Assembly: GCA_020746105.1 (NCBI GenBank)
Contig: CM036617.1
Coordinates: 138,225,845 to 138,289,844, forward strand
DNA length: 64,000 bases
Reading direction: 5' to 3'
From: Trogon surrucura
Lineage: Eukaryota; Chordata; Aves; Trogoniformes; Trogonidae
This document shows positions 60,001 to 64,000 of this stretch, piece after piece. A model generated the notes under the pieces. That model saw nothing but the letters and a program-made list of their open reading frames with translations. It was not told where the DNA came from and made no database searches. Numbering within the stretch: the first letter of the stretch is position 1; the number at the start of each line of letters is the position of its first letter. The position numbers were made by a program, and so were the translations under genes.

Positions 60001-63000
60001 GCCCTGAGTACAAGAAGGAGAAGAGGGATCTTTAATGCAAAACTCTTGCTTGCTACTGCAGGCACAAAGGGAGGAACTAATCTCTTCTGGCTCTTGACAT
60101 CTAAAAACTACCTGTCCAGCCAAAAGTCATCTGTGCCCTGTAGTCAGTACAGAGAGAGGGGTGCTTGTGAGGCACCATCTCGTTCCTCAGCATAGCACGA
60201 ATTGTCCTAAGAGCTACCTGACACTTTCCGTGGACGCTGGTGGGAACCTAAACAGACCAGCTCTAAAATAAGTCCCTCGTGAGGTGAATGTTTAAGTAAA
60301 AACCATTGAGGCGATCCAGCTTGTGGAGACAGAACGAGCTGCCTTTGTCAGTACCACCGATGTGTGGCAGGAAGTGCGGCCGTGCCTTCGCAGGCTCTTC
60401 CCTTGTGATGTGTGAGAACTGGCTCGTCCCACGCTGAAAACAGTGAAGTGCAAAGGCAGAGCCAGGTTGCCTTGTGCTGCCTGGTCACAGAGCCAGCCTT
60501 CACACAGCCTGTGGGTCTGGCATGCTCCCTTGGCACGTGTGAGGGGGAACTGGTGCTCCTGGCCAACTTGCCCTCCTTCCCTCAAACTGTAGCGAGTGCC
60601 TGCACAAGGTGAGAGCTACGCAGTGGTGGTGAGCTGGAGACTTAAGGTGAGCCTCTTCACAGCTGGGGTATGATCACCTTTTCCATTGTTTCATTGCTTG
60701 TGACACGCATTTTAAAAAACATTTCTCATTATCAAAACATAGCATTATAAACACACATCTAAAAAACATCGCAGTTGTGGGAGACCAACATGACACACCT
60801 TTGTATTTTTCTTCTTCCCTCTTTTTTTCCATTCTAACTATACAGAATGCCTCCATTTTCAGGGTTATTTATTGTTTTCAGTTAAACTTTTATCTGGATG
60901 TTAAGCTAGAGATGGATGGGTTCAGATTGGATGTTAGGAAGAAGTTCTTCCCCATGAGGGTGGTGAGACACTGGCACAGGTTGCCCAGAGAGCTGGTGGA
61001 AGCCCCATCCCTGGAAGTTTATAAGGCCAGGCTGGATGGGGCTCTGAGCAGCCTGATCCAAGTGGGGGATGTCCCTGCCCATGGCAGGGGTGTTGGAGCT
61101 AGATGATCTTTAAGGTCCCTTCCAACCCTGACAATTCTATGATTCTATGTTGTGATATTGAAACTTTTGGCAGGATTAAATGCAAATATCAGGTGAGACC
61201 GATGCACTATGTTTGGAAAGCTGTCCTGGCTCTAATCAGATCGCTGAGGATACATCATCTCCCCCTCTCCCCTCCTTGTTGCATGTCCTGGGTTTAGCTA
61301 AAAACCCAGTCCTGCTTAGTGATTTTTACTTTCCAGTTTAGTGTCTTCTAAAAGGCTGTCTTGTACAAAGCTCTATACCCTGTGTGAAGAACATTGCCCG
61401 GGAGCTAGAGTAATGCAACACAGGAAACTTTTATTCTGGGACAGAAGGTTTGATGTTAATCACATCTTGCATGTTAAAATCTTGCCCCAGAATGTGTCCG
61501 ATGTGCCATTTTAAGCCAAGGTCTGAAGCAGTCCCTCTGAGTCAGGTGCTAGTTCCACCAGTACGCACATTTATGTTTATTAACTCCCTTTTCTTCTGCA
61601 ACAGGACGACTTGCTGTCCTTGAAAGTTGTCAGCGTCCTTCACCACCTCAGCATCAAAAGAGCCATTCAGGTGTTGAGAATAAATAACTTTGAACCCAAC
61701 TGTCTGCGCAGGAGGCCCTCTGATGAGGTACTGTTTTAAGATGAAGCTGTGAAAAGGAATGCTCTAGGAATTTTTCCCTGGTGGTTCTGATTACTCCTGC
61801 TCTGCCTCCTCTTCCTGTCTCCTCCTCCCTATTTCATTCCACTTCATTTTCAGTTCCCTTTTTCTCGTATTGTTCTTCCAGTTTCATGTTCTGCCATCAC
61901 TACCTGGGACACCACTTACTTTCCTCCACCTGCCATGGCCCCAGATTCATGTTCCCCTTGCCAAATCTCCCACTTCTCTCCCTAGCTAACAGCTGGCTGT
62001 TTTGGCCTAGTTTCTGATGTGCTATCTGGAACATAAATCATCGTGAACTCGGTGCACTGTTGCTGTGTGTAACTCTCTGGAAGATTGATGGCTGTGTCAA
62101 AATTTTCTGTGCAAAAGGCTCTGTTACCAGATGGGAGACTGCCGTCAGTTTGTTTTGGAAGCAGCGTATGCTGGATAGGGCAATGGATGATGAAGCAACC
62201 CAGACTCTTGGATTTAGATTCGTGAGAAAAGCACAGCAGCTCATGGAGCTGGCTAAATTTTCAGTTCTGCTGGTAGAAATTGCAAGTAGTTCTAGTGCAC
62301 AGCAGGATAATCAAATGATGTGAAGCATAATACAGACCTGCCCACTGTCCAGACCTATTTCCATGCTGATATTGCTGCAAGACAACAGTCCCAAAAGAGT
62401 TTTTCCTCAAGTGCAACATGGGCTTGCATCCATTAAGGGGAGGAGAGGTTTGTTTCAGTAAATATTTGGGCTGGGACAGCTGAGTTGGGAAGTCTCCTTA
62501 ACTGCCCATTCTCTCCGTTCACAGAATAACGTCACACCTTCTGAGGTCACCCAGTGGACCAATCATCGTGTGATGGAGTGGTTACGCTCCGTTGATCTGG
62601 CAGAGTACGCACCTAACCTGCGGGGCAGCGGTGTGCATGGGGGACTGATGGTAAGGTTTTAGGCTGGCTTGTTCCGTTTTATTAAAAAATACATGGCTGA
62701 GAATTGCTAGAGCAAAGTTTTGACATTATCTTTGCTGCGTGCACCGTATCGTCTTATTCTGCTTAATAAGAATTTACTACCCTGTAGCCTGAAGGACATG
62801 AATGTGTTGGGCTGAATTAGTGTGGGGAGAAATGGGTTTGATTATCTGTATTCCCCCAACAATTTAATCTAGGAATGGCATTCTCTATCTCCTGTCATAT
62901 CATGCTGCACACTGCTGTTGTGCTGTTAAACAGCCACCGTCTTCCTTCCTAGATGTATGTTTTTATTTTGTGAGGAAGGCTTGTTACTTTGGAAAGATTT

Positions 63001-63643
63001 GTGATTTTGGTGTCAAACCAGGGTTGTTTTTAATTGCTCTAGCATCAGATACTCCTGACAAGAGACATTTGCAGAAATTTGCTCTGGTAGTTAAGACGTG
63101 TATCCCTGCTTCAAATGTTTTATGTCTGTTTATTTTCCATCATTCCTCTGCCTACATTTTTCATAATTAAAGAGGATGGTGGGTAAACAATTTGTGGCAG
63201 CATCACACATTACATGAGTTAAGGGTGGACTTCTCTGTTCTTTTCTTCTTACTTGACAATTTGTTTCTATTTATAACTCAAGAAAGAAAGCCTAGAGGCA
63301 GCGTGTTACGAATTCTTTACTCTCTTTTTTCCCTCTTTGTTGTATGTTTCCTCTAAAATACAAAGAAAAATCCCAAAGCAACCTTAGGAAGTGATCAAGA
63401 AGGGTGTGACCAAGAAACTGGCTTCAGCTGTATTCTGTCTGATTTGATTAATAGGTTTTGGAGCCTCGTTTCAATGTAGAAACCATGGCACAGTTGCTGA
63501 ACATCCCACCAAACAAGACGCTACTGAGACGGCACTTGGCTACTCATTTCAACCTCCTCATCGGGCAGGAGGCCCAGCAGCAGAAACGCGAAGCCATGGA
63601 GTCCCCAGACTACGTCCTCCTAACAGCAACAGCCAAAGTAAAG
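11939..63643 (+). CDS. PPFIBP1: Liprin-beta-1 gene, spliced coding region, 3' end beyond window
   Basis: This is the span of 24 constitutive coding exons listed separately below. Joined, they give 2703 nt, exactly 901 codons without an internal stop, and every junction has GT-AG signals and matching phase. The translation follows vertebrate liprin-beta-1 (PTPRF-interacting protein binding protein 1) as I remember it from the first Met-Met-Ser-Asp-Ala-Ser to the third SAM domain. About 100 C-terminal residues and the stop are missing because the window ends. Family knowledge: liprin-beta-1 is a cytoplasmic scaffold with N-terminal coiled coils and three C-terminal SAM domains. It binds liprin-alpha and links to LAR-type receptor phosphatases, cortical microtubule-anchoring complexes and the presynaptic zone. 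In people, biallelic loss is linked to a neurodevelopmental disorder. The paralogue PPFIBP2 is the alternative identity, but the linker motifs and the two microexons fit PPFIBP1 better. Confidence 0.95.
12003..13988 (+). other. PPFIBP1 intron 1 (between coding exons 1 and 2)
   Basis: About 2 kb. No repeat or RNA gene recognised. It ends in a good acceptor (tttgctccctccag). Confidence 0.85.
13989..14194 (+). CDS. PPFIBP1: PPFIBP1 exon 2, conserved N-terminal segment
   Basis: The acceptor is ccctccag|GT. 206 nt, phase 1 in and phase 0 out. It encodes residues 22-90, including [20 protein letters not shown], the helical stretch [18 protein letters not shown] and the end [11 protein letters not shown]. 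The match to liprin-beta-1 is close throughout. The exon is much richer in CpG than the introns around it. The donor is ATG|gtacgg. Confidence 0.95.
19440..19660 (+). promoter_or_regulatory. CpG-dense segment, probable intragenic promoter in intron 2
   Basis: I count about 16 CpG dinucleotides in roughly 220 bp, in a neighbourhood where CpG is rare. It contains CCCGGG, several CTCGCTCCGC-like runs and GGGCGCC. It lies directly upstream of the candidate alternative first exon. No TATA box is evident, which fits a CpG-type promoter. Confidence 0.5.
19703..19771 (+). CDS. PPFIBP1: Candidate alternative first coding exon of PPFIBP1
   Basis: A 23-codon frame starts at ATG 19703 (begins [16 protein letters not shown], ends CMWLNK) and runs into a strong donor, AAG|gtaagg. 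It ends in phase 0, the phase required by exon 3 at 25113, so the joined protein would read ...[14 protein letters not shown]... and would replace residues 1-90. A CpG-dense segment of about 220 bp lies just upstream, as expected for a promoter. The frame stays open upstream to another ATG at 19565, so the start could be earlier. No acceptor with correct phase makes it a good internal exon. This is inference from phase, donor and base composition; transcript data are needed. Confidence 0.55.
20325..20392 (+). mobile_element. Degraded CR1 tail
   Basis: Only the last part is recognisable: GGTTGGACGGTCCTAGAGG, TTTCCAACCTTAATTATTCT and TAATTCTATGA, a mutated version of the CR1 3' end. Confidence 0.65.
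22722..23168 (+). mobile_element. CR1 LINE 3' fragment (plus)
   Basis: It starts in the ORF2 C-terminal region ([20 protein letters not shown]), has one or more frame breaks, then [29 protein letters not shown] and a short ATTCTATG/ATTCTGTG tail. By eye it is over 90 percent identical to the reverse complement of 10803-11245 across their 3' half. Confidence 0.93.
25113..25199 (+). CDS. PPFIBP1: PPFIBP1 exon 3, start of coiled-coil region
   Basis: The acceptor is gtctttttcag. 87 nt, phase 0 in and out. It encodes residues 91-119: [20 protein letters not shown] followed by NDKESLVLQ. The donor is CAA|gtgagt. Intron 2 before it is 10.9 kb, the longest between coding exons here. Confidence 0.95.
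25200..26818 (+). other. PPFIBP1 introns 3 and 4 (interrupted by exon 4)
   Basis: Intron 3 is 25200-26148 and intron 4 is 26263-26818. No repeat or other element recognised apart from the unusual exon 4 acceptor. Confidence 0.85.
26149..26262 (+). CDS. PPFIBP1: PPFIBP1 exon 4, coiled coil
   Basis: 114 nt, phase 0/0, residues 120-157. It begins [20 protein letters not shown] and ends ATEEMLQQ. The first six bases of the exon are GTAAGT, so the acceptor reads cag|GTAAGT, a perfect donor consensus created at the acceptor (see findings). The donor is CAG|gtattt. Confidence 0.95.
26819..26950 (+). CDS. PPFIBP1: PPFIBP1 exon 5, coiled coil
   Basis: 132 nt, phase 0/0, residues 158-201. It begins [20 protein letters not shown] and ends [12 protein letters not shown]. 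Heptad-like Leu spacing is visible. The donor is GAG|gtgagt. Confidence 0.95.
26951..33725 (+). other. PPFIBP1 intron 5, 6.8 kb
   Basis: It holds a long antisense CR1 copy (29614-30925). The part from about 28000 to 28620 is strongly AT-rich. No exon-like segment recognised. Confidence 0.85.
29614..30925 (-). mobile_element. CR1 LINE, longer 5'-truncated copy (minus), broken frame
   Basis: On the minus strand the pieces appear in reverse-transcriptase order: [20 protein letters not shown] and [13 protein letters not shown] (catalytic Asp motif A), then [10 protein letters not shown], then the C-terminal [20 protein letters not shown] and [20 protein letters not shown]. The FADD-type motif C region is disrupted. 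Several frameshifts and stops show it is dead. The 3' tail repeats are short and mutated. Confidence 0.9.
33726..33818 (+). CDS. PPFIBP1: PPFIBP1 exon 6, coiled coil
   Basis: 93 nt, phase 0/0, residues 202-232. It begins [20 protein letters not shown] and ends [11 protein letters not shown]. The acceptor is ctcactcag and the donor AAA|gtaagt. Confidence 0.95.
33819..36170 (+). other. PPFIBP1 introns 6 and 7
   Basis: Intron 6 (33819-34319) ends in a long T/C tract. Intron 7 (34413-36170) shows no recognisable element. Confidence 0.85.
34320..34412 (+). CDS. PPFIBP1: PPFIBP1 exon 7, coiled coil
   Basis: 93 nt, phase 0/0, residues 233-263. It begins [20 protein letters not shown] and ends [11 protein letters not shown]. 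The acceptor is tctgttaccag. The donor AAG|gtgtag departs from consensus at +4 to +6. The last residues (KSQMLK) differ from the human KWESLK that I remember, so the exon end is a variable position. Same length as exon 6. Confidence 0.9.
36171..36285 (+). CDS. PPFIBP1: PPFIBP1 exon 8, coiled coil
   Basis: 115 nt, phase 0 in and 1 out, residues 264-301. It begins [20 protein letters not shown], continues [18 protein letters not shown], and the last base is the first of the split Asp codon. The donor is G|gtaaga. Microexon A (37840-37872) or exon 9 can follow, since both begin with AT. Confidence 0.95.
37186..37223 (+). repeat. 19-bp tandem duplication
   Basis: TTGAACCATGGCTCCATTT followed directly by TTGAACCATGATTCCATTT, with two mismatches. 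Confidence 0.8.
37221..37258 (+). repeat. T-rich simple repeat (TATTTT-like)
   Basis: Runs of T separated by single A or GA. It directly follows the 19-bp duplication. Confidence 0.85.
37840..37872 (+). CDS. PPFIBP1: PPFIBP1 alternative microexon A (33 nt, 11 codons)
   Basis: The acceptor is ttttcctgcacag and the donor A|gtaagg. Phase 1 in and 1 out, so inclusion keeps the frame. Between exons 8 and 9 it yields the insertion [12 protein letters not shown] (counting the shared codons). This corresponds to the DENFKKKLKEKN insertion that I recall in some human liprin-beta-1 isoforms. A TGC triplet directly before the acceptor AG resembles the UGC motif used by SRRM4 for neural microexons; that link is inference. 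It adds a Lys-rich patch to the coiled-coil region. Confidence 0.85.
39100..39161 (+). CDS. PPFIBP1: PPFIBP1 exon 9, coiled coil
   Basis: 62 nt, phase 1 in and 0 out, residues 302-322. It reads (D)[20 protein letters not shown]. The acceptor is gtgtttttag and the donor AAG|gtagca. Confidence 0.95.
39856..39940 (+). CDS. PPFIBP1: PPFIBP1 exon 10, end of coiled coil
   Basis: 85 nt, phase 0 in and 1 out, residues 323-350. It begins [20 protein letters not shown] and ends VILAQGKK. Two donors lie 9 nt apart: G|gtaaaa after 39931 and AAG|gtattg after 39940. The downstream one is annotated because it gives QGKKGK at the junction, as in the human protein I remember. The upstream one would drop three residues in frame. 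Confidence 0.88.
40320..40560. promoter_or_regulatory. Orphan CpG cluster in intron 10
   Basis: I count about 18 CpG in roughly 240 bp, against very few in the flanks. It includes GCAATAGCAAC, similar to half of an RFX X-box, and CACGTG. No exon-like segment of PPFIBP1 joins it. It could be a regulatory element or a promoter for a noncoding transcript. Confidence 0.4.
40592..40635 (+). repeat. C-run and A-run low-complexity tract
   Basis: A run of seven C, then TG, eleven or twelve C, eight A, CCAACC and seven A. Confidence 0.85.
42614..42771 (+). CDS. PPFIBP1: PPFIBP1 exon 11, Ser/Pro-rich linker
   Basis: 158 nt, phase 1 in and 0 out, residues 351-403. It contains [20 protein letters not shown] and [15 protein letters not shown], which mirror the human KSPSPTPV motif, and ends NIHEE. 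The acceptor is ttccttcag and the donor GAG|gtatct. The SPSPTP run is a typical proline-directed phosphorylation site; that role is inference. Confidence 0.93.
43531..43586 (+). repeat. 28-bp tandem duplication
   Basis: AGTAGCAAATCATTTTGTTA plus CAGTAGAA, repeated once with a single T to G change. Confidence 0.88.
43714..43832 (+). CDS. PPFIBP1: PPFIBP1 exon 12, linker
   Basis: 119 nt, phase 0 in and 2 out, residues 404-442. It begins [17 protein letters not shown], aligning with human FHTTILQVSIPS directly after Glu-Glu. The acceptor used here is ccttacag. A second acceptor, tttctag at 43701, would add NSLQ in frame. The exon ends EM plus two bases before gtatta. The sequence is weakly conserved after the ILQISIP core. 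Confidence 0.8.
45334..45387 (+). CDS. PPFIBP1: PPFIBP1 exon 13, linker (54 nt)
   Basis: 54 nt, phase 2 in and out, residues 443-460. It reads (S)[17 protein letters not shown]. The THLCD core matches human TQLCD. The acceptor is tgtttttacag and the donor GT|gtaagt. Skipping would keep the frame. Confidence 0.85.
46543..46600 (+). CDS. PPFIBP1: PPFIBP1 exon 14, linker
   Basis: 58 nt, phase 2 in and 0 out, residues 461-480. It reads (V)[19 protein letters not shown], matching human LQKSSSLGNLKKETSD. The acceptor is attgtttcag. The donor GAA|gtggtt is weak. Confidence 0.9.
47641..47670 (+). CDS. PPFIBP1: PPFIBP1 exon 15, linker miniexon (30 nt)
   Basis: 30 nt, phase 0/0, residues 481-490: [10 protein letters not shown]. 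It aligns with the human segment around GEKETIQKTSE. The acceptor is tcccaaacag and the donor GAG|gtaacg. It can be skipped without breaking the frame. Confidence 0.82.
48870..49041 (+). CDS. PPFIBP1: PPFIBP1 exon 16, basic RSSFGRGFF segment
   Basis: 172 nt, phase 0 in and 1 out, residues 491-547. The key stretch [18 protein letters not shown] is followed by [11 protein letters not shown], a strongly conserved part of liprin-beta-1. The acceptor is tttgagcag and the donor G|gtaggt. RTASAP fits the relaxed 14-3-3 pattern RxxSxP. Microexon B or exon 17 can follow. Confidence 0.93.
49986..49993. repeat. CR1 target-site duplication, left copy
   Basis: CTAGCTTA, repeated exactly at 51014-51021. 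Confidence 0.88.
49994..51013 (+). mobile_element. CR1 LINE, 1020 bp, young-looking, with target-site duplication
   Basis: A 5'-truncated CR1 that begins within the reverse transcriptase. The eight bases CTAGCTTA occur immediately before (49986-49993) and immediately after (51014-51021), giving exact ends. The 3' end has the TTCCAATCC motif and three ATTCTATG units. Confidence 0.95.
49996..50922 (+). pseudogene. CR1 ORF2 C-terminal part, 308 codons open, 5'-truncated
   Basis: The frame is open from the truncation point to its natural TAG. It reads [20 protein letters not shown], then [11 protein letters not shown] with the FADD catalytic motif C of non-LTR reverse transcriptases, then the CR1 thumb/C-terminal region ending [10 protein letters not shown]. 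The endonuclease and the N-terminal half of the polymerase, including motif A, are absent, so it cannot be active. The intact frame points to recent insertion. Confidence 0.88.
51014..51021. repeat. CR1 target-site duplication, right copy
   Basis: CTAGCTTA, directly after the last ATT of the CR1 tail; matches 49986-49993. Confidence 0.88.
51596..51628 (+). CDS. PPFIBP1: PPFIBP1 alternative microexon B (33 nt, 11 codons)
   Basis: The acceptor is ggatatctgaag and the donor G|gtatag. Phase 1 in and 1 out. Between exons 16 and 17 it adds [11 protein letters not shown], which corresponds to the [11 protein letters not shown] insertion I recall in a human isoform. It almost repeats the RTASAPNL ending of exon 16. 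RSASAP is an exact match to the mode-1 14-3-3 consensus RSxSxP. The polypyrimidine tract is poor and TGTGC/TGTGCG motifs lie upstream, as for regulated microexons. Confidence 0.82.
   Translation: MAVEVQVHLL
53932..54073 (+). CDS. PPFIBP1: PPFIBP1 exon 17, linker
   Basis: 142 nt, phase 1 in and 2 out, residues 548-594. It contains [14 protein letters not shown], then [19 protein letters not shown], matching human [19 protein letters not shown]. The acceptor is ttttctaatag and the donor AG|gtaagt. Confidence 0.94.
54345..54473 (+). CDS. PPFIBP1: PPFIBP1 exon 18, segment before SAM1
   Basis: 129 nt, phase 2 in and out, residues 595-637. It contains [20 protein letters not shown] then [20 protein letters not shown], nearly identical to the human segment. 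The acceptor is tttaaactag and the donor AA|gtaaga. A longer reading frame in another phase overlaps it but is not the gene. Confidence 0.95.
54474..56506 (+). other. PPFIBP1 introns 18 and 19
   Basis: 54474-55138 and 55290-56506. The second is AT-rich. No repeat or RNA gene recognised. Confidence 0.85.
55139..55289 (+). CDS. PPFIBP1: PPFIBP1 exon 19, SAM domain 1
   Basis: 151 nt, phase 2 in and 0 out, residues 638-688. It starts (N)[20 protein letters not shown] and ends [12 protein letters not shown]-x(5)-V-x(2)-WL is the usual SAM helix 1 pattern. The acceptor is cttccgtag and the donor AAG|gtgaga. Confidence 0.96.
56507..56618 (+). CDS. PPFIBP1: PPFIBP1 exon 20, end of SAM1 and start of SAM2
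   Basis: 112 nt, phase 0 in and 1 out, residues 689-725. [20 protein letters not shown] is the final SAM1 helix, then [17 protein letters not shown] opens SAM2. The acceptor is ccttttcacag and the donor A|gtaaga. Confidence 0.96.
56761..56849 (+). CDS. PPFIBP1: PPFIBP1 exon 21, SAM domain 2
   Basis: 89 nt, phase 1 in and 0 out, residues 726-755. It contains [20 protein letters not shown] then GRMLHYMSV. Only 142 bp of intron separates it from exon 20. The donor is GTG|gtgagt. Confidence 0.96.
56850..61604 (+). other. PPFIBP1 intron 21, 4.8 kb
   Basis: It splits SAM domain 2. The 57050-57600 part is GC-rich and carries a 177-codon open frame without family resemblance. 58950-59480 is strongly AT-rich. 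A CR1 3' fragment lies at 60902-61148. Confidence 0.85.
60902..61148 (+). mobile_element. CR1 LINE 3' fragment, about 245 bp
   Basis: Same subfamily as 10803-11245 and 22722-23168: [20 protein letters not shown] and [18 protein letters not shown], then the 3' untranslated part and two ATTCTATG units. No clear target-site duplication seen. Confidence 0.92.
61605..61727 (+). CDS. PPFIBP1: PPFIBP1 exon 22, SAM domain 2
   Basis: 123 nt, phase 0/0, residues 756-796. [20 protein letters not shown] then [21 protein letters not shown]. Near identity to human. The acceptor is cttctgcaacag and the donor GAG|gtactg. Confidence 0.96.
61783..61990 (+). repeat. Pyrimidine-rich low-complexity stretch
   Basis: Mostly C and T on the + strand (for example CTGCCTCCTCTTCCTGTCTC). 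No repeat unit. Confidence 0.6.
62525..62650 (+). CDS. PPFIBP1: PPFIBP1 exon 23, SAM domain 3
   Basis: 126 nt, phase 0/0, residues 797-838. It contains [20 protein letters not shown] then [15 protein letters not shown]. The first residues (NNVTPSE) vary from human. The acceptor is ccgttcacag and the donor ATG|gtaagg. Confidence 0.96.
63455..63643 (+). CDS. PPFIBP1: PPFIBP1 exon 24, end of SAM3
   Basis: 189 nt, phase 0/0, residues 839-901. It contains [37 protein letters not shown] and [12 protein letters not shown]. The acceptor is gattaatag and the donor AAG|gtaggc. It is the last coding exon in the window; the family has about 100 more residues (from PKKLAFSNFG onward) in exons further downstream. 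Confidence 0.95.
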
Positions 63644-64000
63644 GTAGGCCACTCAGTGTGGGTGGGTGCGTGAGCTTCCAGGCAGGCATTTAGATCTCCA
63701 GCGTGCCGGTTTTATCCGTGTTTGGAGGGCGGTTCAGTACAGCCTGAGAAATGGGCTGCTGGTGAAATAAGCATGAGAGCAGAACGTAGAAGATCTGGGT
63801 TTGACACTTGTGTCTACCATGAAGGCACCATATGTCAGCCTCTCATATGCACACACAAGAGGTGGCACTCTGGGTGTGTTGTCCATCTGTCTGTACTGTA
63901 AGGTGTTTGGGAGGGAAACTGCCTCTTAACCATTTATATGCTCATGGTTTAATGCAGTGGGATTCTGATCTCATTTGGTATCCTTTAAACAGTGTTGTCT
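63644..64000 (+). other. PPFIBP1 intron 24, cut by the window end
   Basis: Follows the exon 24 donor AAG|gtaggc. No further exon is seen before the end. Confidence 0.8.

Larger units (their letters stand above)
61728..63454 (+). other. PPFIBP1 introns 22 and 23
   Basis: 61728-62524 has a C/T-rich stretch near 61783-61990. 62651-63454 shows nothing recognisable. Confidence 0.85.

Noticed and set aside
1-64000. CRISPR arrays, tRNA or rRNA genes, bacterial or phage systems
   Set aside because: No direct-repeat array with spacers, no cloverleaf or rRNA-like sequence and no prokaryotic gene structure were seen; the window is intron-rich vertebrate DNA.

Overview
The window is vertebrate nuclear DNA, most likely from a bird. 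The sign of a bird is the set of CR1 LINE copies whose 3' ends finish in short repeats of ATTCTATG, together with compact introns. One protein-coding gene fills most of the window on the + strand: PPFIBP1 (liprin-beta-1). I recognised it by joining exons by eye and comparing the translation with the liprin-beta-1 sequence as I remember it. No database search was run.

Layout: 1-11842 has no recognisable coding exon and is read as 5' intron or 5' flank. The start-codon exon ends at 12002. From there 24 constitutive coding exons run to 63643. Their summed length is 2703 nt, exactly 901 codons, with every phase matching. The last roughly 100 residues and the stop codon lie beyond the window. Two further 33-nt microexons (37840-37872 and 51596-51628) fit in phase and match known liprin-beta-1 isoform insertions. 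A probable alternative promoter and first exon (CpG cluster plus a 23-codon reading frame ending in a strong donor at 19771) sits inside the 10.9-kb intron 2.

The encoded protein has a conserved N-terminal segment (about residues 1-90), a coiled-coil region (about 95-340, built mostly from phase 0/0 exons), a low-complexity Ser/Pro-rich linker (about 345-635, built from several very small exons) and three SAM domains (about 642-704, 720-790 and 803-875). Liprin-beta proteins bind liprin-alpha through the SAM region and act as scaffolds at cell adhesion sites, the cell cortex and synapses.

Mobile DNA is all CR1-type. Two subfamilies are visible. A 1020-bp copy at 49994-51013 has a perfect 8-bp target-site duplication and a reverse-transcriptase reading frame with no stop across the copy until its natural end. 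Two closely similar CR1 copies in opposite orientation (10803-11245 minus and 22722-23168 plus) flank the first two coding exons.

I found no tRNA, rRNA, CRISPR, bacterial or viral system. The unusual content is in splicing architecture: microexons, a recursive-splice-like acceptor, tandem donor and acceptor sites, an intragenic promoter and inverted repeats around exons.
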